A stretch of 64,000 bases of DNA from Chryseobacterium ginsenosidimutans (GTDB taxonomy: Bacteria; Bacteroidota; Bacteroidia; Flavobacteriales; Weeksellaceae). The position numbers were made by a program, and so were the translations under genes. The notes below the pieces were generated by a model. It was given only the letters and a program-made list of their open reading frames with translations, made no database searches and had not been told where the DNA came from. Location of the stretch: contig NZ_JAUSXC010000001.1 in NCBI RefSeq assembly GCF_030823405.1, positions 1,843,001-1,907,000 on the forward strand, given 5' to 3'. Shown piece by piece: positions 1 through 9,172 of the stretch. The stretch's first letter is position 1, and the number at the start of each line of letters is the position of its first letter.

Positions 1-201
1 GCCGAAAATGTTTTTGTAGGAACATTGGAAGATAATCTTGACGAGATATCCAGTAGTAAGCCGGTGGTCATTCATTGCCAAAGCGGTGATAGAGCCACCA
101 TTGCATATTCACTGCTGAAAAAAAATGGATTTGTGAATGTGAAAAATTTTTCAGGCGGAATGAAGGAATGGACAGAAAAAGCTAACCCTGTAAAGAAATA
201 A
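1..201 (+). CDS. Rhodanese-domain protein, C-terminal part (cut by window start)
   Basis: The reading frame is open from the first base and ends at a TAA at 199-201, giving the last 66 residues. They contain the rhodanese active-site loop HCQSGDR, where the Cys carries the persulfide, and a typical final GGMKEW segment. Rhodaneses move sulfane sulfur between thiols. In Bacteroidota such a C-terminal domain is often fused to a metallo-beta-lactamase fold (persulfide dioxygenase-like), but the N-terminus lies outside the window, so this is inference. The next rhodanese starts one base after the stop codon, which suggests one operon. Confidence 0.75.
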   Translation, partial: AENVFVGTLEDNLDEISSSKPVVIHCQSGDRATIAYSLLKKNGFVNVKNFSGGMKEWTEKANPVKK

Positions 202-202
202 A

Positions 203-517
203 ATGGATTTACTATCATTGTTATTTGGCAAAAAGGATAATTCTGCTGTGATAAAAGCTTTGGATGAAGGTGCTTTTTTAGTTGATGTGAGAACTCCCGG
301 AGAATTTGCTTCAGGAAGTGCAGAAGGAGCTGTGAACATTCCTCTGAGAATGATTAAAGACCAACTCTCAGAATTCAAAAACAAGGAAAATATCATTGTT
401 TTTTGTAAAAGTGGAACCCGAAGTGCAATAGCAAAAGGTACTTTAGAGCGAAACGGACTTGCTAAAATTTTTAATGGCGGAAGCCTAAAAAATATGATTA
501 AACTAATCGAAAAATAA
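203..517 (+). CDS. Single-domain rhodanese-like sulfurtransferase
   Basis: A 104-residue cytoplasmic protein that is one rhodanese domain. The early motif LVDVRTPGEF (about residues 26-35) and the active-site loop FCKSGTRS (about 72-79) with its catalytic Cys are both present. No signal peptide is seen. It would accept or donate sulfane sulfur; the physiological acceptor is unknown. Its stop codon overlaps the ATG of the following methyltransferase by one base (TAATG), which points to translational coupling. Confidence 0.88.
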   Translation: MDLLSLLFGKKDNSAVIKALDEGAFLVDVRTPGEFASGSAEGAVNIPLRMIKDQLSEFKNKENIIVFCKSGTRSAIAKGTLERNGLAKIFNGGSLKNMIKLIEK

Positions 518-1140
518 TGAAAGACCTCTGGAACGAACGATACAGGCAATCTGATTTCGTTTACGGCGATCAGCCCAACGTGTATTTTGCAGAAAAATTG
601 GCTGGACTTAAACTGGGGAAAGCAATTTTTCCCGCTGAAGGAGAAGGCAGAAATGCTGTTTTTGCCGCGACGAAAGGTTTTGAAGTCGATGCTTTCGACC
701 AGAGTGAAGAAGGCAAAAAGAAAGCTGAGCGACTTGCGGATAAAAATTCGGTCACCATTACTTATAATTCGGTTTCGGCGGATCAAATCAACTATGAAAA
801 CGGGAGTTTTGACCTATTGGTAATGATATTTGCCCATTTTCCTGAAAAAATGAGACGTGATCTGCACAGGCAATTTTCTTCGCTTGTCAGGAAAGGTGGA
901 AAGATTATTCTGGAAGGATTTAGTAAAGACCATTCCGTGTTTCAGAAAGAAAATCCAAAAGCAGGAGGACCGAAAGATTCGGAAATGCTTTATGATATAG
1001 AAGATTTGAAAACTGATTTTTTCGATTTTGATTTTCAGGAAGCATTTATATCCGAAACTGTACTGAATGAAGGTCCTTATCATCAGGGAAAAGCATCGGT
1101 TGTGCGTTTATTTGGTACAAAAAAAATAGAGAAAGTATGA
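517..1140 (+). CDS. SAM-dependent methyltransferase (TehB/thiopurine-methyltransferase-like class)
   Basis: A 207-residue Rossmann methyltransferase. It opens with WNERYRQSDFVYGDQPN, typical of small-molecule methyltransferases of the TehB/TPMT-like type, followed by a SAM-binding loop PAEGEGRNA (about residues 39-47) and an acidic FDQSEEG segment. The substrate cannot be read from the sequence. Placement between two rhodanese genes and thioredoxin makes a thiol, sulfide or chalcogen (tellurite/selenite) substrate plausible, but that is inference. It overlaps the next gene by four bases (ATGA). Confidence 0.82.
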   Translation: MKDLWNERYRQSDFVYGDQPNVYFAEKLAGLKLGKAIFPAEGEGRNAVFAATKGFEVDAFDQSEEGKKKAERLADKNSVTITYNSVSADQINYENGSFDLLVMIFAHFPEKMRRDLHRQFSSLVRKGGKIILEGFSKDHSVFQKENPKAGGPKDSEMLYDIEDLKTDFFDFDFQEAFISETVLNEGPYHQGKASVVRLFGTKKIEKV

Positions 1141-1370
1141 ATAATTTATTGAAAAAATGGAACTTTGTACGAATGCTTCGTTTGGCAATGGGAATTTTTC
1201 TTATGGTGGAATCGATACAATCAGGAATGTGGTTGCTGGCGGCTATTGGAGCAATTTTTGTTGCAATGCCATTATTGAATCTAGGCTGTTGTACAACAGG
1301 AAACTGTTCGATGCCGACTCGTGATTTAAAAAACAGCAATGATGAAGTACATTACGAGGAAATTATATAA
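1137..1370 (+). CDS. DUF2892 (YgaP-like) inner-membrane protein
   Basis: A 77-residue protein with two short hydrophobic segments (about residues 13-28 and 29-46) and a Cys-rich tail, LGCCTTGNCS. The arrangement matches the DUF2892 membrane domain that forms the C-terminal part of the E. coli membrane rhodanese YgaP. Here the rhodanese and membrane parts are separate neighbouring genes. The Cys cluster could take part in sulfur or metal handling, which is inferred. The start overlaps the methyltransferase stop. Confidence 0.75.
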   Translation: MNNLLKKWNFVRMLRLAMGIFLMVESIQSGMWLLAAIGAIFVAMPLLNLGCCTTGNCSMPTRDLKNSNDEVHYEEII

Positions 1371-1382
1371 AAATTGAGTAAA

Positions 1383-1679
1383 ATGAATAAATTTCAGGAA
1401 CTAATCAGTCAGGAGAAACCCGTATTGGTAGATTTCTTCGCAGAATGGTGCGGTCCATGCAAAATGCAGGCGCCTATTCTTCAGGATCTCAAAAAGAATA
1501 TTGGTGATGCAGCAAGCATTGTTAAAATTGACATCGATAAAAATCAGGCAGTAGCAGCGCAGTTCGGAATCCGAAGTGTTCCTACTTTGATGATCTTCAA
1601 AAATGGAGAAGTAAAATGGAAACAATCCGGTGTTTTTCAGGCGGATGAACTGGAAAGATTAATCAAGCAAAACCTTTAA
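1383..1679 (+). CDS. trxA: Thioredoxin
   Basis: A classical thioredoxin fold of 98 residues with active site WCGPC, the preceding VDFFAEW strand and the cis-proline motif SVPTLMIF. It lacks a signal peptide, so it acts in the cytoplasm as a dithiol reductant, probably regenerating the neighbouring sulfurtransferases. An in-frame TTG lies at 1374, but the ATG at 1383 gives the normal thioredoxin N-terminus and is preferred. It is probably one of several thioredoxins in the genome. Confidence 0.9.
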   Translation: MNKFQELISQEKPVLVDFFAEWCGPCKMQAPILQDLKKNIGDAASIVKIDIDKNQAVAAQFGIRSVPTLMIFKNGEVKWKQSGVFQADELERLIKQNL

Positions 1680-1680
1680 A

Positions 1681-2385
1681 ATGTATAAAAACCTAATAGT
1701 TGTATTTTTTCTCATCGCAATTACAGGATGCGGAAAAGCTCAGAGTAACAAAAGCGAGAGCAGTCTTCCTGCCAAAGAATTTTCTAAAAAATTGGACCAG
1801 ACCAAAGATGCACAATTGGTTGATGTAAGAACACCTGGAGAATTTCGTAACGGTCATCTTAAAAGTGCAATGAACATCGACTGGAATGCAGATGACTTCA
1901 CAGAGAAAGCAAAAGCGCTCGATAAGGATAAACCTGTATTTGTGTATTGTATGAGCGGACCCAGAAGTACGGCCGCCGCTGCAAAACTTCAGGAAATGGG
2001 TTTTAAAAATGTATATGAAATGCAGGGAGGGATGATGAAGTGGAGGAACGCTGAGCTTCCGGAGATCAAAGCATCAACTGCTGCAGGAATTAGTCTTGCC
2101 CAATATAAGGAAATGTTGAAAACCAATACTCCCGTTCTGGTAGATTTTTATGCCGAGTGGTGCGCTCCCTGCAAAAAGATGGAGCCTTACCTTAAAAAGA
2201 TGGCTGCTGAAATGCCGGATAAGGTGAAAATTTTAAGAATAGATGCAGATGCAAATACAGAACTCTGCAAAGAACTGAATGTTTCTGCACTACCGGTCCT
2301 GAAGCTATATAAAAACGATAAATTAGTCTGGGATAATTTAGGTTTTGCAACAGAGCAGGAAGTGAAAAACAAGATTGCACAATAA
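1681..2385 (+). CDS. Lipoprotein with fused rhodanese and thioredoxin domains
   Basis: A 234-residue two-domain protein. The N-terminus is a lipoprotein signal peptide with lipobox ITGC, so the protein should be anchored on the periplasmic side. A rhodanese domain follows (VDVRTPGEF; active loop VYCMSGPRS), then a thioredoxin domain with VDFYAEWCAPC and the cis-Pro motif SALPVLKLY. The fusion implies that a persulfide or disulfide formed on the rhodanese Cys is resolved by the attached dithiol. It starts one base after the thioredoxin stop and ends the first gene cluster. Confidence 0.88.
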   Translation: MYKNLIVVFFLIAITGCGKAQSNKSESSLPAKEFSKKLDQTKDAQLVDVRTPGEFRNGHLKSAMNIDWNADDFTEKAKALDKDKPVFVYCMSGPRSTAAAAKLQEMGFKNVYEMQGGMMKWRNAELPEIKASTAAGISLAQYKEMLKTNTPVLVDFYAEWCAPCKKMEPYLKKMAAEMPDKVKILRIDADANTELCKELNVSALPVLKLYKNDKLVWDNLGFATEQEVKNKIAQ

Positions 2386-2413
2386 TGTATTTCATATAAA
2401 TTCTGTTAATGTT

Positions 2414-2444
2414 TTTGACCTTACTAATTAAAAATTTATATTTG
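2414..2444 (+). promoter_or_regulatory. Bacteroidota-type promoter of the RND efflux operon
   Basis: TTTG at 2414-2417, a 19-nt spacer and TATATTTG at 2437-2444 match the Bacteroidota primary sigma-factor consensus (TTTG, about 19 nt, TAnnTTTG) exactly. Transcription would start near 2451, about 30 nt before the lipoprotein ATG at 2483. It separates the rhodanese cluster from the efflux operon. Confidence 0.65.
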
Positions 2445-2482
2445 CAGGAATGACTTATCAGAAATTAAATACCAATCATATA

Positions 2483-2851
2483 ATGAAAAGCGTTATTTCA
2501 ATGTTTTTCATTATATGTATTTTAATTTCTTCCTGCGCTGTAAAATACGGTATCAAAAACCTACTCAGTCTGCAGCCTTCCGCTAAAAGTCATACCTCCG
2601 CACCAAAGGAGAAATTTACTACCAACACAACCACGGCCTCTGTCTGCAACTTTTGCAAGGAAAGAGAAATTACCGCTAAAAATGATACCCATTTTTCAGT
2701 GGCGGATTTTCAGGAGCTTGCTGCATTTACATTCATTCTATTTGCAGGGGCATTTCTGTTTATAAATCTTAGAGTACATCCATTTTACAGTACTTCCAAA
2801 ATTGGAAATACGGTTCCCATCTTCATACAATACCGCAAACTTATCATTTGA
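2483..2851 (+). CDS. Small lipoprotein with C-terminal membrane segment, first gene of the efflux operon
   Basis: The ATG at 2483 gives a signal peptide with lipobox ISSC; an upstream in-frame ATG at 2450 would lie at the predicted transcription start and spoil the signal peptide. The body holds a CNFC motif (around residue 55) and a hydrophobic stretch of about 20 residues in the C-terminal third. No family was recognised. Bacteroidota often place such small proteins directly before TolC/CusC and RND genes, so a role near the pump is plausible. The CxxC could bind metal or be redox-active. Confidence 0.55.
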   Translation: MKSVISMFFIICILISSCAVKYGIKNLLSLQPSAKSHTSAPKEKFTTNTTTASVCNFCKEREITAKNDTHFSVADFQELAAFTFILFAGAFLFINLRVHPFYSTSKIGNTVPIFIQYRKLII

Positions 2852-2955
2852 TTTAAAATTTAATTGGTCTCTTCTTGTAGAGACTCAAACGATTGATTTT
2901 AAATTTTTATTAATCCTTATCGGAATCATTTCGGTAACTGTTAATCTTTCATACA

Positions 2956-4323
2956 ATGATAAGAAAAAGTCTTTCAGTCCTTATTTTTGGGCTGATTACT
3001 CAACAGTCTGTCCTTTATGCCCAGCAAGAATCACTTTTGGGTAAAATATGGACAGAAACACAAAAAAACTATTCAGGGATCCGTGCAGCCGAGTCTGCAA
3101 TAGAATCTTCAGAATATAACGAAGAGACAGTAAAATCCAAGGCATTACCACAGGTAAAGCTTCAATATCAAAATACCTACGGAACATTAGAGGGAAGCAG
3201 TGGTGGTTTTTTCCCACAGTCCGGTTTTTTTAATGTTTCCGGAAACAGGAATTCAGGCTCCTCTTTATCCTCAAACAATTTCGGCTCAGCCATTGCGGAG
3301 TACGAGATCTACAACTTCGGGCGTCAGAGATCCGAGGAAAGATCAGCAAATGAGTTCACACAAAAGCTCAGGACAGATAAAGAATCCTATTTGCTGAGGC
3401 TCAAAAAATTGCTATCACAACGTTATCTTGACTATGTCTTTAATGGCGCCAAGCTCAGATGGGCAGAGAGAAACTCGACGAGGCTCGAAGAAATCCACAG
3501 TTCAAGCAAAGCCCTTTCGCGTGCCGGTCTCAAACCGGAAGCAGATTCTGTACTTACCTATTCATCGTACGTTCAGGCATTGGCAATGCAAGATAATTGG
3601 TTTGGAAAGCAGCAGGCAGCCACAGAAAAACTTAAGGAATTTTACATTGATAATTTTAAAGTAGAGGATTACCAGGTCAGTCATTTTCTTGACCCTGAAA
3701 TAAATTCTTTTAACAGTGAGAAGGTTAATCCATCACATCCTTTTTTAAAGTCCGTCCATCAGGAGTCCGAATACTACCAGACCAAAGCGGAAACAGAGAG
3801 AAGATCATCACTTCCGTCGCTTAAGATCTTGGGAGGTTATGCTTACAGAGGTTCAGGATCCGATCCATATGGCAATGTCTCAGGGAAATTTACCGATGGT
3901 TTCTCCAATTCTGCCAACAATGCTCTTGTTGGACTTGGATTGACGTGGAATATCAGCAGTCTTCATACGAACAGGCAAAAAGCCAATATGATGTCAAAAG
4001 AAGCAGAACGTCTGGGTTATCTCGAAAACCAGTATCAGCTATCAATGCAGACTGAGATTAAAGCCCTTGAAAGCAGGATTGTAGAACAGCAAAAACAACT
4101 TAAGAAAGAAAGTGCTTCTGTGAAAGGCGCATCAGATGCGTACGAAATGTATGTAGCAAGATACAAGAGTGGGCTTATTACCCTCACTGAACTGTTACAG
4201 ATCCGTCAGATTCTTGAAAATGCAGAAAAAAGTCAGATCGATGCCGCAAAAGAATTCTGGGAGCAGGTCATAGCAAAGGCTGAACTCACCGGCGATTTTG
4301 ATTATTTATTTACCCAACTTTAA
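2956..4323 (+). CDS. TolC-family outer-membrane efflux protein
   Basis: A 455-residue protein with a cleavable signal peptide (ending near YAQQ), long helical coiled-coil regions and the internal duplication typical of outer-membrane efflux proteins. The C-terminal helix motif YKSGLITLTELLQIRQILENAE is the usual OEP signature. It would form the trimeric outer-membrane channel for the RND pump encoded ten bases downstream. Length and gene order (TolC, RND, adaptor) match tripartite exporters. Confidence 0.9.
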   Translation: MIRKSLSVLIFGLITQQSVLYAQQESLLGKIWTETQKNYSGIRAAESAIESSEYNEETVKSKALPQVKLQYQNTYGTLEGSSGGFFPQSGFFNVSGNRNSGSSLSSNNFGSAIAEYEIYNFGRQRSEERSANEFTQKLRTDKESYLLRLKKLLSQRYLDYVFNGAKLRWAERNSTRLEEIHSSSKALSRAGLKPEADSVLTYSSYVQALAMQDNWFGKQQAATEKLKEFYIDNFKVEDYQVSHFLDPEINSFNSEKVNPSHPFLKSVHQESEYYQTKAETERRSSLPSLKILGGYAYRGSGSDPYGNVSGKFTDGFSNSANNALVGLGLTWNISSLHTNRQKANMMSKEAERLGYLENQYQLSMQTEIKALESRIVEQQKQLKKESASVKGASDAYEMYVARYKSGLITLTELLQIRQILENAEKSQIDAAKEFWEQVIAKAELTGDFDYLFTQL

Positions 4324-4332
4324 AATTTTAGA

Positions 4333-7300
4333 ATGAATTTAATACGTTTTGCGCTCAGAAAGCCCATTGCCCTCATGGTCGTTTTCCTGTCGGTCATTGT
4401 GCTTTCCCTTACAGCTATAAAAAAAATAAAAGTAGATATTTTCCCGGAGGTAGAGTTGCCGTCAATGTATATTGCGATGCCTTACGGAGGGCTTTCACCT
4501 CAATATATGGATGGTTTTATGTCCAATGAATTTCAAAAAGTTTTACTCTTTGTGAATGGTGTCAAGAATATTGATTTCAAAAGTGTTCAGGGACTGACCT
4601 TAATGAAACTGACCTTTTATCCAGGCACCGATATGGCTCAGGCTGCAGGTGAGGTTTCTACGCAGGTTTCACGGGCAATGGGATTTTTACCACCCGGTGC
4701 AGTACCGCCCATGGTTGTGCGGTTTGACGGTAATTCACTTCCGGTCGGTCAACTTGTCTTTGAAAGTGACAATCACTCTGTAACAGAGCTTCAGACAATG
4801 GTCCTAACCAAAATCCGGCCGATGTTTGTTGAGATTCCCGGTATTACGGCTCCGGCACCTTTTGGGGGTAACATCCGTTCGATCGTTGTAAATATTGACC
4901 CGGCTGCAATGCAGAGTAACGGACTGAGTCCGGAAGAAATTACTTTGGCGATCACAAAAAGCAGCCATCCTTCGCCAGCAGGAAATATCAGAATGGGCGA
5001 AACGAATTATATGGCACCGATCAATTCCATAGCCAAAGATCCTGCGGAGTTTCTTAAAATCCCGATAAAGACCCAAGATGGTAGAACTCTTTACGTGGGT
5101 GATGTAGCCAATGTTCAGGATGGAGCTGACCAGACATCTGGATATGCATTGGTCAATGGGAAACGCTCTGTGTATCTCCCGGTGATCAAAAAATCAGATG
5201 CTTCAACACTGACAGCAGTTGAAAATCTAAAAAAAGCAATGCCAAAACTGAGAGATCAGCTTCCAGATGATGTGAAGGTAAGTTATGAATTTGACCAGTC
5301 AAAATATATTGAACGTTCCCTTTCAAATCTAATTCATGAAGGACTTTTGGGTGCACTCTTTACAGGACTGGTCATTATTCTTTTCCTTGGTGACCTTCGA
5401 GGTGCACTGATCGTGGTCTTTACAATTCCCATAGCAATATTAACAGCCGTCTGTGTACTCTATTTTGCAGGATATACTATTAATATAATGACCTTGAGTG
5501 GGTTAGCCTTATCCATCGGAATTTTGGTAGATGAAGCCACGGTCACGATCGAGAATATCCACCAGCATATGGAAATGAGGAAAACCAAACCCAAAGCCAT
5601 TCTTGATGCAGTACTTGAAATTTCCATTCCGAAGGTGCTGATATTATTATGTATTTTGGCTGTTCTTACGCCTGCCTTCATTATGACGGGCATTCCAAAA
5701 GATATGTTTCTTCCGCTTTCTTTTGCAGTTGCATTCGCAATGATAGCTTCCTTTCTGGCATCCCAGACCTTCGTTCCGATCCTGGCTAACTGGATGATGA
5801 AGAATAAGCATATTGAGAAGCATTATGTTAAAAACAGGAGTTTTTTCTATCGATTCAGAGCGGGCTACAGTCACAAAATGAGAAAATGGTCGGGAAGGAC
5901 TTTGGTGTTGTTTTCGGCCTATATCATTTTCTCGGGTCTTTTAATATTTTTAATGATGCGCTCATTGGGAACCGATATTATGCCTCTTTCCAACAGCGGT
6001 GATTTTCAGATGAGAATTGATGCGCCACAGGGAAGCCGTCTGGAGAAAACTGAAAAGCTGGTGAAGGATATTCTCAAAGATATTGAAGGTATTTTGCCAG
6101 AAAATGCGGTCAGCATCAGTTCGGCCTATGTCGGTTTACATCCGGCAGCAACGCCGATTAATCCCATATTTCTTTTCACCAACGGAACACACCAGTCTGT
6201 TTTGCAGGTTTCTGTAAATAAGGAGTTCTTTTCAGGGTCTATGGAAGATCTGAAAGAAAAGATCCGCAAGACGATTGCTGAAAAGCATCCTGAAGCGCAA
6301 ATCAATTTTGAACCGATGGAACTTACCGAAAAAATCATTGGACAGGGATCGATGACCCCGATAGAAATCAAGGTAGGATCTCCGAATCTGAAACTGGCGG
6401 CATCTCACGCAAAAAAAATAGAGGAAAAGCTAAAAAGTAACGATTTCCTGCGAGACGTCCGCATTGCAGAGCCACTTCAATATCCGACGTTACAGATCAA
6501 CGTAGACCGAAATCTCGCTGCGCAGTTCGGACTGACGATGCAGGATGTGACACGCAGTCTTGTGACCGCTACCTCTTCAACCCGCTACACTGACAAGAAC
6601 CTCTGGGTCGACCCAAAATCAGGACTTGTCTTTCAGACACAGGTCCAGATTCCAGAAAGTATAATGAACTCTGAAGAGATCCTGAAATCACTTCCACTGA
6701 AAAAAGACAGCCCGAGACCTGTTCTTGAAGATATTGCTACAGTTAAAAAAACGACCGCACCTGCACAGGTCAACCGAAAGGGACCTATGAGATATTTAAC
6801 GATTATCGGAAATGTGTACGGAAAAGACCTGGGCTCTGCTTCCAAAGCGGTGAAAAATGCCATCAGTGAGACCGGAAAACCTCCAAAAAGTGTTTCTGTC
6901 TGGACAGAAGGCACACTGCAGCTACTGGATGATACACTCGACAGTCTTGCAATGGGACTTTTGGCGGCAGTACTAGCGATATTCCTAATGCTTTCTGCTT
7001 ATTATCAGTCATTTAAAGTACCTTTTGTTGTTCTTTCCGTGATTCCTTCCGTGATCGTGGGAAGTCTTGTTTTGATTTTCATTACCGGCAGTACGCTCAA
7101 CCTCCAGTCATATATGGGGATGATTATGTCCATCGGTGTTTCGGTTTCAAATGCCGTATTACTTATCAATCAGGCAGAGTACTACCGTAAACATTACCAT
7201 ATCAGTGCGCTTCATTCTGCGAGAATGGCAGCGGCGTCCAGACTCCGCCCTGTACTGATGACCGCTTTGGCGATGCTTGCCGGGATGATTCCTATGGCAA

Positions 7301-7491
7301 TCGGTATCGGGGAAGGTTCTGAGCAGGTTGCTCCACTTGGTAGAGCTGTTATCGGTGGTATCATCGCATCCACTCTTACCATTCTGCTTTTGGTTCCGCA
7401 TTTTTTTGCAGCAGTAATGTCCAATGCAGGACATTCAAATCCTTCCTTGGATCCGGAAGATGAGGAAAGTAAATTTTTCGTACAATCTTAA
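4333..7491 (+). CDS. RND-family efflux transporter, inner-membrane subunit
   Basis: A 1052-residue protein of normal RND length with a first membrane helix at about residues 8-28, two large periplasmic loops and two six-helix bundles. The proton-relay region in TM4 reads ILVDEA (residues 397-402), with one Asp followed by Glu instead of the Asp-Asp of AcrB. It also lacks an obvious metal-selective methionine signature of CusA. The substrate is therefore open. Gene context with TolC and adaptor partners is complete, and thiol-redox genes follow in the same operon. Confidence 0.9.
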   Translation: MNLIRFALRKPIALMVVFLSVIVLSLTAIKKIKVDIFPEVELPSMYIAMPYGGLSPQYMDGFMSNEFQKVLLFVNGVKNIDFKSVQGLTLMKLTFYPGTDMAQAAGEVSTQVSRAMGFLPPGAVPPMVVRFDGNSLPVGQLVFESDNHSVTELQTMVLTKIRPMFVEIPGITAPAPFGGNIRSIVVNIDPAAMQSNGLSPEEITLAITKSSHPSPAGNIRMGETNYMAPINSIAKDPAEFLKIPIKTQDGRTLYVGDVANVQDGADQTSGYALVNGKRSVYLPVIKKSDASTLTAVENLKKAMPKLRDQLPDDVKVSYEFDQSKYIERSLSNLIHEGLLGALFTGLVIILFLGDLRGALIVVFTIPIAILTAVCVLYFAGYTINIMTLSGLALSIGILVDEATVTIENIHQHMEMRKTKPKAILDAVLEISIPKVLILLCILAVLTPAFIMTGIPKDMFLPLSFAVAFAMIASFLASQTFVPILANWMMKNKHIEKHYVKNRSFFYRFRAGYSHKMRKWSGRTLVLFSAYIIFSGLLIFLMMRSLGTDIMPLSNSGDFQMRIDAPQGSRLEKTEKLVKDILKDIEGILPENAVSISSAYVGLHPAATPINPIFLFTNGTHQSVLQVSVNKEFFSGSMEDLKEKIRKTIAEKHPEAQINFEPMELTEKIIGQGSMTPIEIKVGSPNLKLAASHAKKIEEKLKSNDFLRDVRIAEPLQYPTLQINVDRNLAAQFGLTMQDVTRSLVTATSSTRYTDKNLWVDPKSGLVFQTQVQIPESIMNSEEILKSLPLKKDSPRPVLEDIATVKKTTAPAQVNRKGPMRYLTIIGNVYGKDLGSASKAVKNAISETGKPPKSVSVWTEGTLQLLDDTLDSLAMGLLAAVLAIFLMLSAYYQSFKVPFVVLSVIPSVIVGSLVLIFITGSTLNLQSYMGMIMSIGVSVSNAVLLINQAEYYRKHYHISALHSARMAAASRLRPVLMTALAMLAGMIPMAIGIGEGSEQVAPLGRAVIGGIIASTLTILLLVPHFFAAVMSNAGHSNPSLDPEDEESKFFVQS

Positions 7492-7505
7492 ATAATTAAA
7501 AAATA

Positions 7506-8612
7506 ATGAAAATCATCAATAAAATAAAATACATCTTTATTCCGGTCGTTCTTTTGGGAGTGATTTCCTGCTCGGGCGAAAAGGAAAGTAAAAATGAAAC
7601 AAAAAAAACAGTTCAGCCTGCTCGGTCTTTCGTGACCACAGAAATCAAGCTGATAAATCCCACTTATCAGATTTCCGTTCCAGGCGAACTGAAACCTTAT
7701 GAATCGGTGCAGATCTTTGCGAAGGTTGCCGGATTTATCAAGAAAATTTATGTTGACAGAGGTTCAGTTGTGACCAAAGGTCAGCTTCTTGCAGTTCTGG
7801 AAGCACCAGAAATGAATCAGGATTACCTATCCGATAAATCTTCACAGCAGAAAACATACACCGACTATCTTTATGCTAAACAGGCTTTTGAGCGATTGCA
7901 GGATGCTGCCAGTACAAAAGGAGCTGTTGCGGACATAGAACTGGATAGGGCTAAAAGCATTATGCAGAGTTCCAAAGCAACATACGAGGCATCAAAAGCG
8001 GGCACCGGTAGGTCTTCACAGATGAATCAGTACCTTAGGATCACGGCACCTTTCAGTGGTGTGATAATGGATAGGAATCTGTCGGTAGGAGCCTTGGTTG
8101 GTCCCAATTCAGGAATGGCTCTTTTCAGTATCGCTCAGAAAAATAAGCTGAGACTGACGGTATCTCTTCCTGAAAAACACGCATCAAGTGTCAATGAGGG
8201 GATAGTGGCGCAATTTACGGTCAACTCGATCCCAGGAAAAAATTTTGAAGCGCATCTTTCAAGGAATTCCGGTGTTATCAGTCAGGAAAACCGTTCGATG
8301 ACCCTTGAGTTTGACGTTCCAAATCCGGGCACTGTCTTAAAAGGGGGAGAATATGCACAGGTCCAGCTCAATCTGAAAAGAAGTGCACCTACATTTTTTG
8401 TACCCACGAAAAGTATTCTGCAGACTCAATCCGGAACCTTTGTGATGACCTTCAATGATAATACGGTAAGCAGAGTTGCTGTGAAAGAAGGAATCACCTA
8501 CGAAAAAATGACCGAGGTCTTTGGTGCACTATCCGGCCATGACAAAGTTCTAGTAAAACCTTCCGAAGAAATTGAGGAAGGAAAGATATCAACCCAAAAA
8601 AAAAATAAATAA
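7506..8612 (+). CDS. RND periplasmic adaptor (membrane fusion protein) lipoprotein
   Basis: A 368-residue adaptor with lipobox VISC, a biotinyl-lipoyl-like segment (YESVQIFAKVAGFIKKIYVDRGSVV) split by an alpha-hairpin, then beta-barrel and membrane-proximal domains. It bridges the RND pump and TolC channel. The stop overlaps the ATG of the following TlpA gene by one base, which ties the redox genes to the pump operon. Confidence 0.9.
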   Translation: MKIINKIKYIFIPVVLLGVISCSGEKESKNETKKTVQPARSFVTTEIKLINPTYQISVPGELKPYESVQIFAKVAGFIKKIYVDRGSVVTKGQLLAVLEAPEMNQDYLSDKSSQQKTYTDYLYAKQAFERLQDAASTKGAVADIELDRAKSIMQSSKATYEASKAGTGRSSQMNQYLRITAPFSGVIMDRNLSVGALVGPNSGMALFSIAQKNKLRLTVSLPEKHASSVNEGIVAQFTVNSIPGKNFEAHLSRNSGVISQENRSMTLEFDVPNPGTVLKGGEYAQVQLNLKRSAPTFFVPTKSILQTQSGTFVMTFNDNTVSRVAVKEGITYEKMTEVFGALSGHDKVLVKPSEEIEEGKISTQKKNK

Positions 8613-9154
8613 TGATAACGACCTTAAAATTTAAAACACCTATTTTCATTCTTATGATGACCCTGTTTTCTTTTTCTTTGAGTGCGATGCAATCAAGAGT
8701 TGAGAATCAGGATGGGCCCATCCCACAAAATAATGTAAATGATAATGAGGATATCATCTTAATCGATGAGAACGGAAAGAAAATTGCTTTGAGTGAACTG
8801 AAAGGAAAAGTGGTCTTTGTAAATTTCTGGGCCACATGGTGCAGGCCTTGTGTCGAAGAAATGCCGAGCATCAGAGACCTGAAAGACAAATTCAAGGGAA
8901 ATGACAATATCGTTTTTGTCCTTCTCAATGTGGAAGCCAACCTGACAAAGTCTAAGAAATTTATGAAGGATAAAAACTACGATCTTCCGGTGTATGTCGC
9001 AGCCGACACTATTCCTTCGCAGTACTTTCAGGGAGCAATTCCGACGACTTTGATCTTTAATAAAAAAGGAGAACTCGAAGCACAGATGCAGGGAGGGCAA
9101 GATTTTGACCAGCCTGAGATTTATGAAGCACTGAAAAAGTTAACCGGACAATAA
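8612..9154 (+). CDS. TlpA-family thiol-disulfide oxidoreductase
   Basis: A 180-residue secreted protein (N-terminal signal segment of about 25 residues) with a TlpA/ResA fold: GKVVFVNFWATWC then RPC, giving active site WCRPC, and the cis-Pro motif AIPTTLIF. It would reduce or isomerise thiols in the periplasm. A second TlpA paralogue follows 18 bases downstream, and the two share the same gene order with respect to the pump. Confidence 0.88.
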   Translation: MITTLKFKTPIFILMMTLFSFSLSAMQSRVENQDGPIPQNNVNDNEDIILIDENGKKIALSELKGKVVFVNFWATWCRPCVEEMPSIRDLKDKFKGNDNIVFVLLNVEANLTKSKKFMKDKNYDLPVYVAADTIPSQYFQGAIPTTLIFNKKGELEAQMQGGQDFDQPEIYEALKKLTGQ

Positions 9155-9172
9155 TTTATTAAAATAAGAACA

